Positions 1 to 8,534 are shown, numbered from the stretch's first letter. The stretch: 18,268 nucleotides of DNA from Castellaniella sp. UBA6218 (GCA_002421865.1 DISE01000084.1:3203-21470), one strand, 5' to 3'. Notes: generated from the sequence alone by a model not told the origin. Program-made: numbers and translations.

Positions 1-473
<473 letters not shown>

Positions 474-477
<4 letters not shown>

Positions 478-1106
478 GCGGGCAGCAACCGCCAGGCCAG
501 CAGGAACATGACGGCGGCGATGCCGCCGTCCAGCCAGCGCCAGGCGCCGGGGCTGCGGAACAGGGGCGCGCACAGGTGCGACCCCAGGCCCAGCGCCGCC
601 AGCCACAGCACGCTGGCGGTCAGCGCCCCGGCGGCAAAACCGAAACGGGCCTCGTCGAAGCCGTGGGCGATCGAGCCCAGCACCAGCATGTCCAGCCAGA
701 AATGCGGATTGAGCAACGTGAAGCCCACCGCCCCCAGCAGGGCGGCCCGGCGCGAGGACACGGCCGCCTGATCGGCCCGGGGGCCGGTGGCCGGGCGCCA
801 GGCCCGGCGCGCCGACTGGAGGCCGTACCATGACAGGAACACGACCCCGCACCACAGCACGGCGTCCGCCAGCCCGGGGAGCCAGTCCGTGAGCGCCCGC
901 AGGCCCGAGACGCTGCCGAAAATGAAACAGGCGTCGATCAGGGCGCACACCAGCAGGATGGCGCTCAGGTGCGCCCGGGCGATCCCCTGGCGCAGGATGA
1001 AGGCGCTTTGCGCCCCCACCACGGCGAACATGCCCAGGCCCGTGAGCGTCCCGCTGGTCCAGGCGGACAGCATGGGGGAAACGGCGGGGAAGGCGGCGGC
1101 GAACAT
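474..1106 (-). CDS. LysE/ArgO family basic amino acid exporter
   Basis: A 210-residue integral membrane protein of the LysE family, which exports lysine and/or arginine across the inner membrane. Family signatures are GAQSAFILRQGI near residue 32 (ArgO/LysE have GAQNAF.LRQG) and TLLNPHFWLDMLVLGSIA in the middle, with about six hydrophobic segments. The open frame extends upstream to 1190, but that 28-residue extension is basic, Cys/Ser-rich and unlike the family. ATG 1104-1106 has an AGGAG about 8 nt upstream, so I chose that start. It is divergent from an ArgP/LysG-type regulator, the classical arrangement for an inducible lysine/arginine exporter. Whether lysine, arginine or both are exported cannot be read from sequence. 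Confidence 0.9.
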
Positions 1107-1204
1107 CGTGCGGCTCCTGCGACATGAATAGAAAACGGAGCGGCAGGGCCGGCTCCGCATTGATCCGGCCTTCATTGTGAGGCAGGACAAGAGATAAAAT
1201 ACAG

Positions 1205-1228
1205 CTAATTTATTTAAATCTGAATTAG
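1205..1228. promoter_or_regulatory. AT-rich divergent promoter region with dyad, candidate ArgP-type operator
   Basis: Between the divergent exporter and LysR genes (1107-1285) lies a sharp AT-rich patch, about 1190-1243, in an otherwise GC-rich region. It contains the inverted repeat CTAATT (1205-1210) with AATTAG (1223-1228), 12 nt apart, in line with the partially palindromic sites LysR regulators bind. Weak sigma70-like boxes can be drawn in both directions: TTTAAA 1213-1218 with TAATAT 1236-1241 (17 nt spacer) toward argP, and TTCAGA with TATTTT on the minus strand toward the exporter. Each box matches only four of six consensus bases, so the exact promoters are uncertain. Confidence 0.5.
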
Positions 1229-1285
1229 AAAAACTTAATATATGGATCCGGCGCGGGACCGGATGCCGGACTTCGGGAGCCCCCC

Positions 1286-2200
1286 ATGCAACTGGATCAC
1301 GACAACCTGCGCGCCCTGGCGGCCGTGGTGCGCGAGGGCAGTTTCGAGCGGGCCGCCGCCGCCCTGCATGTCACGCCTTCGGCCGTTTCACAGCGCATCA
1401 AGACGCTGGAATCCCGCATGGGCCGGCTGCTGATCCTGCGCACCAGTCCGGCGCAGCCCACGGACGACGGCCGTGTCCTGGTGCGCCTGGCCGAGCAGGC
1501 CGCCCTGCTGGAGCACGAAGCCCTGGACCGCCTGGGCATAGGCGAGGACCGCCCCGCGCCCAGCCTGCGCGTCGCCGTCAATCACGACAGCCTCGAAACC
1601 TGGTTCATCGAGGCGGCCACCCGCTACGCGGCGCAGACCCGCACGACACTGGACCTGGTCTCTGAGGATCAGGATCATACGGCCGCCCTGCTGCGCAACG
1701 GCAGCGTGCTGGCGGCCGTCACCACGCTGGGCGATCCGGTGCAGGGCTGCCGGGTCCACGCGCTGGGCCGCATGCGCTATGTGGCCACCTGCGCGCCCGA
1801 ATTCCACGCGCGGCATTTCGCCCGGGGCGTCACGCCCGAGGCCCTGGCGAGCGCGCCGGTCCTGATCTTCAATCGCAAGGACGACCTCCAGGCGCAGTTC
1901 GCGCGCGGGGTGATGGGCGACACGCCCTGGCAGCCGCCGACCTGGTGGGTGCCCTCGTCCCACGCCTTCGTCTCGGCCACCCTGGCCGGACTGGGGTGGA
2001 CCATGAACCCGCTGCCCATGATCCGCGAAGAGCTGGACGCGGGCCGCCTGGTGCCCCTGCGGGCGCGGGCCTGGCAGGACGTGCCGCTGTACTGGCAACA
2101 CTGGCGCACCGGATCGCACACCATGGAACGGCTGACCTCGGCGGTGCTGCGCGCCGCCCACGCCCTGGTGCGCCCGGCCCGCACGCCGGCCAGGCCCTAG
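1286..2200 (+). CDS. argP: LysR-family regulator, ArgP/LysG type
   Basis: A 304-residue LysR-type regulator. Residues 1-60 form the winged helix-turn-helix (LRALAAVVREGSFERAAAAL, then TPSAVSQRIKTLE), matching ArgP, whose DNA-binding region contains FERAA and SAVSQRIK. Residues from about 90 form the periplasmic-binding-protein-like effector domain. ArgP/LysG proteins sense lysine and arginine and activate the adjacent exporter gene, and the divergent LysE-type neighbour fits. The start ATG 1286 follows GGGAG at a normal distance; an overlapping frame starting at 1242 lacks family similarity. The TAG stop lies in a CTAG shared with the stop of the convergent thiamine-diphosphate enzyme. The exact effector is inferred from the family. 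Confidence 0.88.
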   Translation: MQLDHDNLRALAAVVREGSFERAAAALHVTPSAVSQRIKTLESRMGRLLILRTSPAQPTDDGRVLVRLAEQAALLEHEALDRLGIGEDRPAPSLRVAVNHDSLETWFIEAATRYAAQTRTTLDLVSEDQDHTAALLRNGSVLAAVTTLGDPVQGCRVHALGRMRYVATCAPEFHARHFARGVTPEALASAPVLIFNRKDDLQAQFARGVMGDTPWQPPTWWVPSSHAFVSATLAGLGWTMNPLPMIREELDAGRLVPLRARAWQDVPLYWQHWRTGSHTMERLTSAVLRAAHALVRPARTPARP

Positions 2201-3945
2201 TTCCCCTGACGCAGCCGGCTCAGGGTCGTCGTCGGCGTGATGGCCTCCGGGTCCAGCAGGCAATGCAGGATGGCCGGCAGTCCGCTGTCCAGTGCGCGGC
2301 GCAGCGCGGGGGCGAACTCCTCCGTCGTCTCGACGCGTTCGCCATGGCCGCCGAAGGCGCGCGCATAGGCCGCGAAATCGGGATTGCGCAGCGCGGTCGC
2401 CGACTCCCGGCCGGGATAGCGCCGTTCCTGGTGCATGCGGATGGTGCCGAACATGCCGTTGTCGATCAGGATCACCAGGATCGGCAGACCGTACTGGACC
2501 GCCGTGGCGAATTCCTGGCCATGCATCATGAAACAGCCGTCGCCCGCGAAGCAGACCACCCTGCGGTCCGGATAGAGGCGCTGGGCGGCCACCGCCGCCG
2601 GCAGGCCATAGCCCATCGAACCGGAGGTGGGCGCCAGCTGGGTCCCGTAGGCGCGGAAATGATAGAAGCGATGCAGCCAGGTGGCGTAGTTGCCGGCCCC
2701 GTTGGTCAGAATGGCGTCCTCGGGCAGCACTGTGTTCAGATACGCCATGACCCGGCCCATCTGCAGGGCGCCGGGGTGCTCGATGACCGAGGGATCGCTC
2801 CAGGCCAGGCGCCGCGCATGCAGCGCTTCGCAGCGCCGGACGCGCGCCGGCGTCGCCGTGGGGGACAGCGGCTCGATGGCGCGCACCCAGGTTCCGGGCG
2901 CGCAAGCCATGGCGATGTCCGCCTGATAGACGCGGTTCAGTTCCCCGATGTCGGGATGCACGTGGACCAGCGTCTGGGACGGGTTCGGCACGCCGAACAG
3001 CGTGTAGCCCTGGCTGGGGATCTCGGACAGGCGCCCGCCCACCGCCAGGATCAGGTCGGACTCGCGGATCGCATCGAGCAGCCGGGGGTCGGCGCCAAGC
3101 CCCAGGTCGCCGATGAAGCAGGAATGCTCCACGGGGCACAGCATCTGGCGGCGGAACTGCACCGCCACCGGCAGGGCGTGGCGCTCGGCGAAGGCGCCGA
3201 AGGCCTGCACGGACCGGGCGTCCCAGCGGCTGCCGCCGAGAATGGCCAGGGGACGCTGCGCATCCGCCAGCCGGTCGGCCAGTGCCTGGATCTGCCCGGC
3301 CGGCGGCAGGGTTTCGGGCACGTGGCAGGGCCGCGCGTCGGCCACCGCCACGGTCTCCCCCAGCATGTCTTCAGGCAGGGCCAGCACCACCGGGCCGGGC
3401 CGCCCGGACAGTGCCACATGGAAGGCGCGCGACAGGTATTCGGGAATGCGTTCGGCCTGATCGATCTCGGCGGCCCACTTGACCTGGGAACCGAACACGG
3501 CGCGGTAGTCCATTTCCTGGAAGGCCTCGCGATCGCGCATGGCCCGGTCGATCTGCCCGACCAGCAGAATCAGGGGCGTCGAATCCTGGGACGCCACGTG
3601 CACCCCCGCGAACGCGTTGGCGGCACCCGGCGCGCGGGTCACCAGGCATACCCCGGGCCGGCCGGTCAGCTTGCCATAGGCCTCGGCCATGATGGCGGCC
3701 CCGCCCTCGTGACGACAGACCGTCACCTCGATGTCGGCGTCGACGAGCCCGTCGAGCACGGGCAGATAACTTTCCCCCGGCACGCAGAACACATGTTCCG
3801 TGCCGTGCAGGCGCAACTGATCCACCAGAACGTGGCCGGCCAGGCGAGGCGCCGGATGGACCGGCCGCCGCGATGGCGCCAGGGCGGGACCGCCGTGCCC
3901 GGAACCCTCTTGAGAGGCGGGGCTTGCGCTGGAACGCAGTGTCAT
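2197..3945 (-). CDS. thiamine-diphosphate-dependent enzyme, acetolactate synthase/benzoylformate decarboxylase-like
   Basis: A 582-residue member of the TPP decarboxylase/acetolactate-synthase superfamily with all three domains. The N-terminal PYR domain (about 35-200) carries the catalytic glutamate in CRHEGGAAIMAEAYG (E80). A central domain spans about 210-350. The C-terminal PP domain has the TPP/Mg2+ motif starting GDG (468-470) and closing at DN (495-496). The first 33 residues are Pro/Ser/Gly-rich and not typical of the family. The start ATG overlaps the upstream reductase stop as ATGA (3942-3945) and has AAGGA about 8 nt upstream, so the genes are translationally coupled. No regulatory small subunit is adjacent and the genes around are not for branched-chain synthesis, so a true biosynthetic IlvB is unlikely. 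I infer decarboxylation or carboligation of a 2-oxo acid in lysine/pipecolate metabolism; the substrate is unknown. Confidence 0.85.
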   Translation of the reverse strand: MTLRSSASPASQEGSGHGGPALAPSRRPVHPAPRLAGHVLVDQLRLHGTEHVFCVPGESYLPVLDGLVDADIEVTVCRHEGGAAIMAEAYGKLTGRPGVCLVTRAPGAANAFAGVHVASQDSTPLILLVGQIDRAMRDREAFQEMDYRAVFGSQVKWAAEIDQAERIPEYLSRAFHVALSGRPGPVVLALPEDMLGETVAVADARPCHVPETLPPAGQIQALADRLADAQRPLAILGGSRWDARSVQAFGAFAERHALPVAVQFRRQMLCPVEHSCFIGDLGLGADPRLLDAIRESDLILAVGGRLSEIPSQGYTLFGVPNPSQTLVHVHPDIGELNRVYQADIAMACAPGTWVRAIEPLSPTATPARVRRCEALHARRLAWSDPSVIEHPGALQMGRVMAYLNTVLPEDAILTNGAGNYATWLHRFYHFRAYGTQLAPTSGSMGYGLPAAVAAQRLYPDRRVVCFAGDGCFMMHGQEFATAVQYGLPILVILIDNGMFGTIRMHQERRYPGRESATALRNPDFAAYARAFGGHGERVETTEEFAPALRRALDSGLPAILHCLLDPEAITPTTTLSRLRQGN

Positions 3946-4865
3946 GAAGGATTCCTTTCTGAAGATTGATCGAAAGACAGGGCGCAGCGCGCGGCGGCCA
4001 GATCCCAGGCCGCGCAGCCGACGGACTTGAAGACAGCCGCGCCCCCGGGCGGTCCGTCCGCCAACAGGCTGGCCAGTGAGCGCACGCGGGACCAGTCCAC
4101 GCCCGCCTGCAGATAGTCGCCCGCCTCGTGCCGGGCGCCTTCGAGGTCGTCCACGAACAGGCGGCTGTCCGCCAGGGTCCGCGCGCCGATCTCGGCCAGA
4201 TCATGCCGATAGGCTCCCACGCCGATCACCAGCCGGCCGGCGCGCGCAGGCTGTTCGTAAACCGGCACGGCGCTGGTCGTCGCCGTGATCACCAGGTCCG
4301 CGGCCGCGTCGACCCCGTGTGCCGGCCGGACCCGTCCCGAGTCGAAGGACTGGACGAAGGCCTCGGCCCTGCCAGGGGCATGGCCGATCACGTCCACCCG
4401 CGCCTGCGGATACAGTTCAAGCAGGGCGTGGACATGGCCCGCCGCCTGGGTGCCGGTGCCGAACACGGCCGCATGACGGAGGCCGGCGGGCAACAACCGG
4501 CTCACGGCCAGCATCGATACCGCCGCCGTACGCCGCATCGTGACGGTCGGTCCGTCCAGCAACAGGCGCAGCCGCCCTGTTTCACCGTCATAGACCGACA
4601 CCACACCGTTGATGGTCGGCAGCCCGTGCGCGCGGTTGCCCGGCGCGACGTTGACCAGCTTGTGGATGCCGACGTCCGCCGCCGTGGCCGGCATGGACAG
4701 CATGACCGCGCCATTGGGAAACGGCACGGCCTGCCGCGCCGGCGCGCACAGGCGCCCCGCCGTCATGTCATCCGCGGCCCGGACGATTTCCCGCATCAGG
4801 GCCGGGAGCGGCAGCAGGGCGCGGGTTCCAGCCGCATCATGCAACGCCCGCGCCGCCTCATTCAT
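3942..4865 (-). CDS. ornithine cyclodeaminase/mu-crystallin family protein, likely ketimine (piperideine-2-carboxylate/pyrroline-2-carboxylate) reductase
   Basis: A 307-residue protein of the OCD/mu-crystallin family. Landmarks are IHKLVNVAPGNRAHGLPTINGVV (K69 in the usual substrate-binding position), MRRTAA (R112), the dinucleotide-binding loop VFGTGTQAAGH (134-144) and GVGAYRHDLAEIG near the end. The family includes true ornithine cyclodeaminase and NAD(P)H-dependent ketimine reductases that make L-pipecolate or L-proline from the cyclic 2-imino acids. Next to a FAD amino-acid oxidase and an ALDH7 enzyme, reduction of piperideine-2-carboxylate to pipecolate is the better guess, but this is inferred from context. 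The start overlaps the upstream regulator by 8 nt and the stop overlaps the downstream TPP gene by 4 nt, so the gene is inside a coupled operon. Confidence 0.85.
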   Translation of the reverse strand: MNEAARALHDAAGTRALLPLPALMREIVRAADDMTAGRLCAPARQAVPFPNGAVMLSMPATAADVGIHKLVNVAPGNRAHGLPTINGVVSVYDGETGRLRLLLDGPTVTMRRTAAVSMLAVSRLLPAGLRHAAVFGTGTQAAGHVHALLELYPQARVDVIGHAPGRAEAFVQSFDSGRVRPAHGVDAAADLVITATTSAVPVYEQPARAGRLVIGVGAYRHDLAEIGARTLADSRLFVDDLEGARHEAGDYLQAGVDWSRVRSLASLLADGPPGGAAVFKSVGCAAWDLAAARCALSFDQSSERNPS

Positions 4866-5511
4866 CGCGGCCCTCCACCTGTCCGGCGGATCCTGTCCAC
4901 GGCCCCGGAGCGGCCTGGGCCGGTGCGCCGGACGGCGCCATGCTGAGCCACAGCACCTCGGCGTCCCGGGGACCGGCGTTGACCAGGCGGTGGCGCATGC
5001 GGCTGTCGATGTAGAAGCAGTCGCCGGCCTTCAGGACCACGGACCGGTAGTATTCCGTGTGCAGTTCGACGGCGCCCTCCAGCACATAGACGAATTCCTC
5101 GCCCTCGTGCCGGCTCCAGCCCTCGTCCGCCGCCAGATCGCGCGCCTTGATGGTGCTGTGGAAGGGCATCATGCGCTTGTGGGACAGCTGGGAGCACAGC
5201 AGCCGGTGCCGGTACATCGGAGTCTCGTGGATCTCGCCTTCGCCTGCCCGCTCGACGCTGCGCCGGCCCGCGCCCATGTGTTCCCGCGCGGGGACGAACA
5301 GCTCGGCCACGTCCACGCCCAGGCCATGAGCCAGGCGCAGCAGCACATCGTAGGTCGGGGACATCAGGCCGTTCTCGATCTTCGACCAGGTGGACACCGA
5401 CACCCCGCTGGCGTCCCCCGCCTGCCCCTGGGTCCAGCCGCGCCCCAGGCGCAGGGACTTCAGGCGTTCGGCCAGCGCGGACTGGCGCTCCTTGACTGCT
5501 TCGATACTCAC
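4858..5511 (-). CDS. XRE-family transcriptional regulator with C-terminal cupin
   Basis: A 217-residue two-domain regulator. Residues 14-70 form a Cro/C1-type helix-turn-helix (LAERLKSLRLGRGWTQGQAG, then SVSTWSKIENGLMSPTYDVLLRLA). Residues about 115-195 form a cupin with motif 1 in HEGEEFVYVLEGAVELH and motif 2 in AGDCFYIDSRMRHRLVNAG. This is the PuuR-like architecture typical of repressors of amine and amino acid catabolic operons, where the cupin senses a pathway ligand. The start is GTG (5509-5511), with AAGGA about 8 nt upstream. It lies 39 nt after the oxidoreductase gene and overlaps the reductase gene by 8 nt, so it probably controls its own operon and the divergent dehydrogenase. Confidence 0.9.
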   Translation of the reverse strand: MSIEAVKERQSALAERLKSLRLGRGWTQGQAGDASGVSVSTWSKIENGLMSPTYDVLLRLAHGLGVDVAELFVPAREHMGAGRRSVERAGEGEIHETPMYRHRLLCSQLSHKRMMPFHSTIKARDLAADEGWSRHEGEEFVYVLEGAVELHTEYYRSVVLKAGDCFYIDSRMRHRLVNAGPRDAEVLWLSMAPSGAPAQAAPGPWTGSAGQVEGRDE

Positions 5512-5550
5512 TGCGTCATCCTTTTCGGCAGGGCGCCCGGTCCGGACACT

Positions 5551-6732
5551 CTACACCACGTTCTTTTCAATGATTGGACGGCCTTCCAGGATGCGACGCC
5601 AGCCCAGCCGGCCAAGATCCAGCGTGCAGTAGCGGCCATGCGCGATCAGTTCGGCCAACGCCCGGCCGACGGCCGGCGCCTGCTGCATGCCATGGCCGCT
5701 GAAGCCATTGGCGAAATACAGATTGTCCAGATCGGGATGCGGACCCAGGATCACGTTCTGGTCGACCAGGTTCATGTCGTAGTGCCCCGCCCAGCTGCGC
5801 ACGCAGCGCAGGGCCTCGAACGCCGGCACCCGGTGCGCCAGCAGAGGCCAGAGCACGTCCTCGAACAACGCGTGCTGCACTTCGAAATCGAAGCATTCCG
5901 GGTCCTGGTCCGGCGGCGGCGCGATGCCGGTGATGAAGCCCTGCCCCTCGGGACGGAAATAGGCCCCGCCGGGGTCGATCACCATCGGGCACCCCGGCAG
6001 GCGCTCGGGACACTGCACGTAAAAGACGCTGCGCTTGCGGGCCTGCACCGGCAGCTCGATGCCCGCCAGACGCGCCAGGGCCGGCGCGCCGACGCCGGCG
6101 GCATTGACCAGCGCGCCGCACGACAGCGTGAGGCCATCGTCCAGGCGCACCCCCGTCACACGCGCGCCGGCGCAGTCGATGCCTGTCACCCGGCGAGGCA
6201 GGTACACGGCGCCCTGGGAGACAGCCTTGCGACGCAGCCCCTGCAGCATGCCATAGGCGTCCAGCCAGCCCTCGCCGCTCAGGCCGAGCGACCCGCCCGC
6301 CAGGTCGTCCACGCGCAACCAGGGAAAGCGCGCCCGCAGGGCGGCGGTGTCCAGCAGGGCGATGTCGGCGCCCTCGAGGCGCTGCAGCGCATGATTGTCC
6401 CGCAGGACGTCCAGGCCGGCGGGCGTGGCCAGGAACAGATAGCCGCCCTCGTGAAAGGCCGGGTCGGGCCGCACGCCGTCCACGGCCAGTGTGTCGGCGA
6501 AGGTGCGCAGAAACGCCGTGCCGAAGCGCGACATGCGGATGTTTTCTTCCGTGGAGAACTGGTGGCGGATCGAAGCGGCCGACAGGGCGGTGGCGCAGCG
6601 CTGGTAGGAGGGATCGGGCTCGATCACGGCGACCGACCCACCGAAGCCGCTGTCCGCCGTCAGAAAATACGCGATGGCGCTGCCGACGGCGGCGCCCCCG
6701 GCGATCACGACATCGAACTGCGTCTGCGGCAT
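5551..6732 (-). CDS. FAD-dependent oxidoreductase of the DAO family (FOXRED1/sarcosine oxidase-like)
   Basis: A 393-residue flavoprotein of the D-amino-acid-oxidase fold, which oxidises secondary or primary amines to imines. The N-terminal Rossmann motif is FDVVIAGGAAVGSAIAYFL, where the second glycine of GxGxxG is alanine. SIRHQFSTEENIRMSRFG and the C-terminal NLYFANGFSGHGMQQAPAVG resemble the FOXRED1/sarcosine-oxidase branch. The frame is open to 6972, but the 80-residue extension would run into the divergent gene and lacks homology; ATG 6730-6732 has a GGGGGAGAG stretch about 9 nt upstream. First gene of the operon. By context it may oxidise pipecolate to piperideine-6-carboxylate, which the divergent ALDH7 would use. 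It does not look like the Pseudomonas AmaA sequence as I remember it, so substrate assignment is inference. Confidence 0.85.
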   Translation of the reverse strand: MPQTQFDVVIAGGAAVGSAIAYFLTADSGFGGSVAVIEPDPSYQRCATALSAASIRHQFSTEENIRMSRFGTAFLRTFADTLAVDGVRPDPAFHEGGYLFLATPAGLDVLRDNHALQRLEGADIALLDTAALRARFPWLRVDDLAGGSLGLSGEGWLDAYGMLQGLRRKAVSQGAVYLPRRVTGIDCAGARVTGVRLDDGLTLSCGALVNAAGVGAPALARLAGIELPVQARKRSVFYVQCPERLPGCPMVIDPGGAYFRPEGQGFITGIAPPPDQDPECFDFEVQHALFEDVLWPLLAHRVPAFEALRCVRSWAGHYDMNLVDQNVILGPHPDLDNLYFANGFSGHGMQQAPAVGRALAELIAHGRYCTLDLGRLGWRRILEGRPIIEKNVV

Positions 6733-6802
6733 TCTGAGGCTCTCCCCCGCCCCCTGGACCGAGAGGGCTGTCCGGCGCCTATTCTGGAAGCAATTCCCCC
6801 CC

Positions 6803-6850
6803 ATTTCCCTAGGCATTTTCCCTAGAGGAGAAAATTTTCCCATCGGAAAT
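6803..6850. promoter_or_regulatory. candidate operator cluster in the divergent promoter region
   Basis: The 193-nt gap between the FAD oxidoreductase (start 6732) and the aldehyde dehydrogenase (start 6926) contains an AT-rich island with repeated motifs. ATTTCCCTAG (6803-6812) and ATTTTCCCTAG (6815-6825) form a direct repeat, a third TTTCCC is at 6836-6841, and an inverted GGAAAT is at 6845-6850. GAAAATTTTC (6830-6839) is a perfect 10-bp palindrome. This is the natural place for the XRE-cupin regulator to control both transcription units. The assignment to that protein is inference from position. Confidence 0.5.
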
Positions 6851-6925
6851 GCGCGTGATATCCTGGCCCGGACATCGACCCCCGGCGCGCCGCCCGGACG
6901 GCGCGCCCAGCCCGGAGCCCCCATC

Positions 6926-8422
6926 ATGGACACCCAGGATCTTCTGCACGCTTTCGGCCTGGATGCCGGCACGCTTCAGGCGGGCGGCCTGCCGGTGCGC
7001 TCACCCATCGACGGCGCCATCCTGGCGGACCTGCGCCCTCACGGCGCGGACGACGCGCGGCGCATGATCGACCGGGCGCACCAGGCCTTCCTGGCCTGGC
7101 GCCAGGTCCCCGCGCCCCGGCGCGGCGAACTGGTGCGTCTGCTGGGCGAGGAATTGCGCGCCCACAAACAGGCGCTGGGCCGCCTGGTGACCCTGGAGGC
7201 TGGCAAGATCGCCGCCGAGGGCGAGGGCGAAGTCCAGGAAATGATCGACATCTGCGATTTCGCCGTCGGCCTGTCGCGGCAACTGCACGGCCTGACCATC
7301 GCATCCGAGCGCCCCGGCCATCGCATGATGGAAACCTGGCACCCGCTGGGCGTGGTGGGCGTGATTTCCGCCTTCAACTTCCCGGTGGCGGTCTGGTCCT
7401 GGAACGCCGCCCTGGCCCTGGTCTGCGGCGATCCGGTCGTCTGGAAACCCTCGGAAAAGACACCGCTGACAGCCCTCGCCTGCCAGGCCCTGTTCCGGCG
7501 CGCGCTGGCCCGCTTCGGCGACGCGCCCGACGGCCTGCTGCAGGTGCTGGTGGGCGCCCGCGAGCCGGGCGAGGTGCTGGTCGACGATCCCCGGGTGGCG
7601 CTGGTCTCGGCCACCGGATCGACGCGCATGGGCCGCGAGGTCGGCCCGCGCGTGGCACGGCGTTTCGGCCGCTGCCTGCTGGAACTGGGCGGCAACAACG
7701 CCCTCATCGTGGCGCCATCGGCCGACCTGGACATGGCCGCGCGCGCCATCCTGTTCGGCGCCATCGGCACGGCCGGCCAGCGCTGCACCACCACGCGCCG
7801 CCTGATCGTCCACGCATCGGTCGCCGACGCCCTGCTGGCGCGGCTGAAGGCCGCCTATGCCAGCGCCCCGGTGGGTGACCCGCGGGACCCCGGCACGCTG
7901 GTCGGACCGCTGATCGACCAGGCCGCCTACGACGCCATGCGGGCGGCGCTGGACCAGGCCCGCGCCCAGGGCGGCACGGTCACGGGCGGCGAACGCCTGC
8001 TGGCGGACCGCCACCCCGACGCCTGGTACGTCCGCCCCGCCCTGGCCGAAATGCCCGGCCAGACGGATGTCGTGCGCCACGAGACCTTCGCCCCGATCCT
8101 GTACGTCCTGCGCTACCGCGATTTCGACGAGGCACTGGCCCTGCACAACGACGTCCCGCAGGGCCTGTCCTCGGCGATCTTCACCACGGACCTGCGCGAG
8201 GCCGAGGCCTTCCTGGGCGCCACGGGATCGGACTGCGGCATCGCCAACGTCAACATCGGCACCTCGGGGGCGGAGATCGGCGGGGCCTTCGGCGGCGAAA
8301 AGGAAACCGGCGGCGGGCGCGAATCCGGATCCGACGCCTGGAGAGCCTACATGCGCCGCGCCACCAACACGATCAACTATTCCCGCGAACTGCCGCTGGC
8401 GCAGGGCATCCGGTTTGGATGA
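6926..8422 (+). CDS. amaB: ALDH7/antiquitin-type aldehyde dehydrogenase, likely 2-aminoadipate semialdehyde (piperideine-6-carboxylate) dehydrogenase
   Basis: A 498-residue NAD(P)+-dependent aldehyde dehydrogenase. Seen in order: GVVGVISAFNFPVAVWSWN with N151, VWKPSEKTP (K174), LLELGGNNA with the general-base glutamate E253, and GQRCTTTRR with the nucleophile C287. The C-terminal stretch NIGTSGAEIGGAFGGEKETG, followed by GGRESGSDAW and MRRATNTINYS, is diagnostic of the ALDH7 family, whose members oxidise 2-aminoadipate 6-semialdehyde to 2-aminoadipate in lysine/pipecolate catabolism. Start ATG 6926 has GGAG 8 nt upstream; the frame is open another 84 codons upstream but overlaps the divergent gene. 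It is transcribed away from the oxidoreductase operon that probably supplies its substrate and ends at a perfect hairpin. Confidence 0.92.
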   Translation: MDTQDLLHAFGLDAGTLQAGGLPVRSPIDGAILADLRPHGADDARRMIDRAHQAFLAWRQVPAPRRGELVRLLGEELRAHKQALGRLVTLEAGKIAAEGEGEVQEMIDICDFAVGLSRQLHGLTIASERPGHRMMETWHPLGVVGVISAFNFPVAVWSWNAALALVCGDPVVWKPSEKTPLTALACQALFRRALARFGDAPDGLLQVLVGAREPGEVLVDDPRVALVSATGSTRMGREVGPRVARRFGRCLLELGGNNALIVAPSADLDMAARAILFGAIGTAGQRCTTTRRLIVHASVADALLARLKAAYASAPVGDPRDPGTLVGPLIDQAAYDAMRAALDQARAQGGTVTGGERLLADRHPDAWYVRPALAEMPGQTDVVRHETFAPILYVLRYRDFDEALALHNDVPQGLSSAIFTTDLREAEAFLGATGSDCGIANVNIGTSGAEIGGAFGGEKETGGGRESGSDAWRAYMRRATNTINYSRELPLAQGIRFG

Positions 8423-8429
8423 GGCCGGA

Positions 8430-8459
8430 CATAGGTCAGTCCCCGCGGACTGACCTATG
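8430..8459. terminator. perfect 13-bp stem-loop between convergent genes
   Basis: CATAGGTCAGTCC (8430-8442), loop CCGC, GGACTGACCTATG (8447-8459). It begins 7 nt after the aldehyde dehydrogenase stop, in the gap before the mgtA stop at 8535. Position and symmetry fit a bidirectional terminator, but neither side has a T-run, so Rho-independent function is uncertain. A protein-binding palindrome is the alternative. A smaller stem, GCCGC/GCGGC, follows at 8474-8489. Confidence 0.55.
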
Positions 8460-8534
8460 CCTGCCGAATCGGAGCCGCCTGCAAGCGGCGACGTGGAGAG
8501 ATGCCGCGGACCGCCCGGCCCCGCGGATGCCCGC

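Noticed and set aside
1388..3139. 583-codon open frame on the minus strand across argP and the TPP gene
   Set aside because: Low-complexity Arg/Pro/Ala-rich translation without family similarity; it overlaps two well supported genes and is a GC-driven shadow.
1945..3969. 674-codon plus-strand open frame antisense to the TPP gene
   Set aside because: Typical antisense shadow of a GC-rich gene; composition rich in Gly/Gln/His/Arg and no recognisable domain.
4609..6825. 738-codon plus-strand open frame antisense to the reductase, regulator and oxidase genes
   Set aside because: It crosses three good genes and the translation looks like reverse-strand codon bias, not protein.
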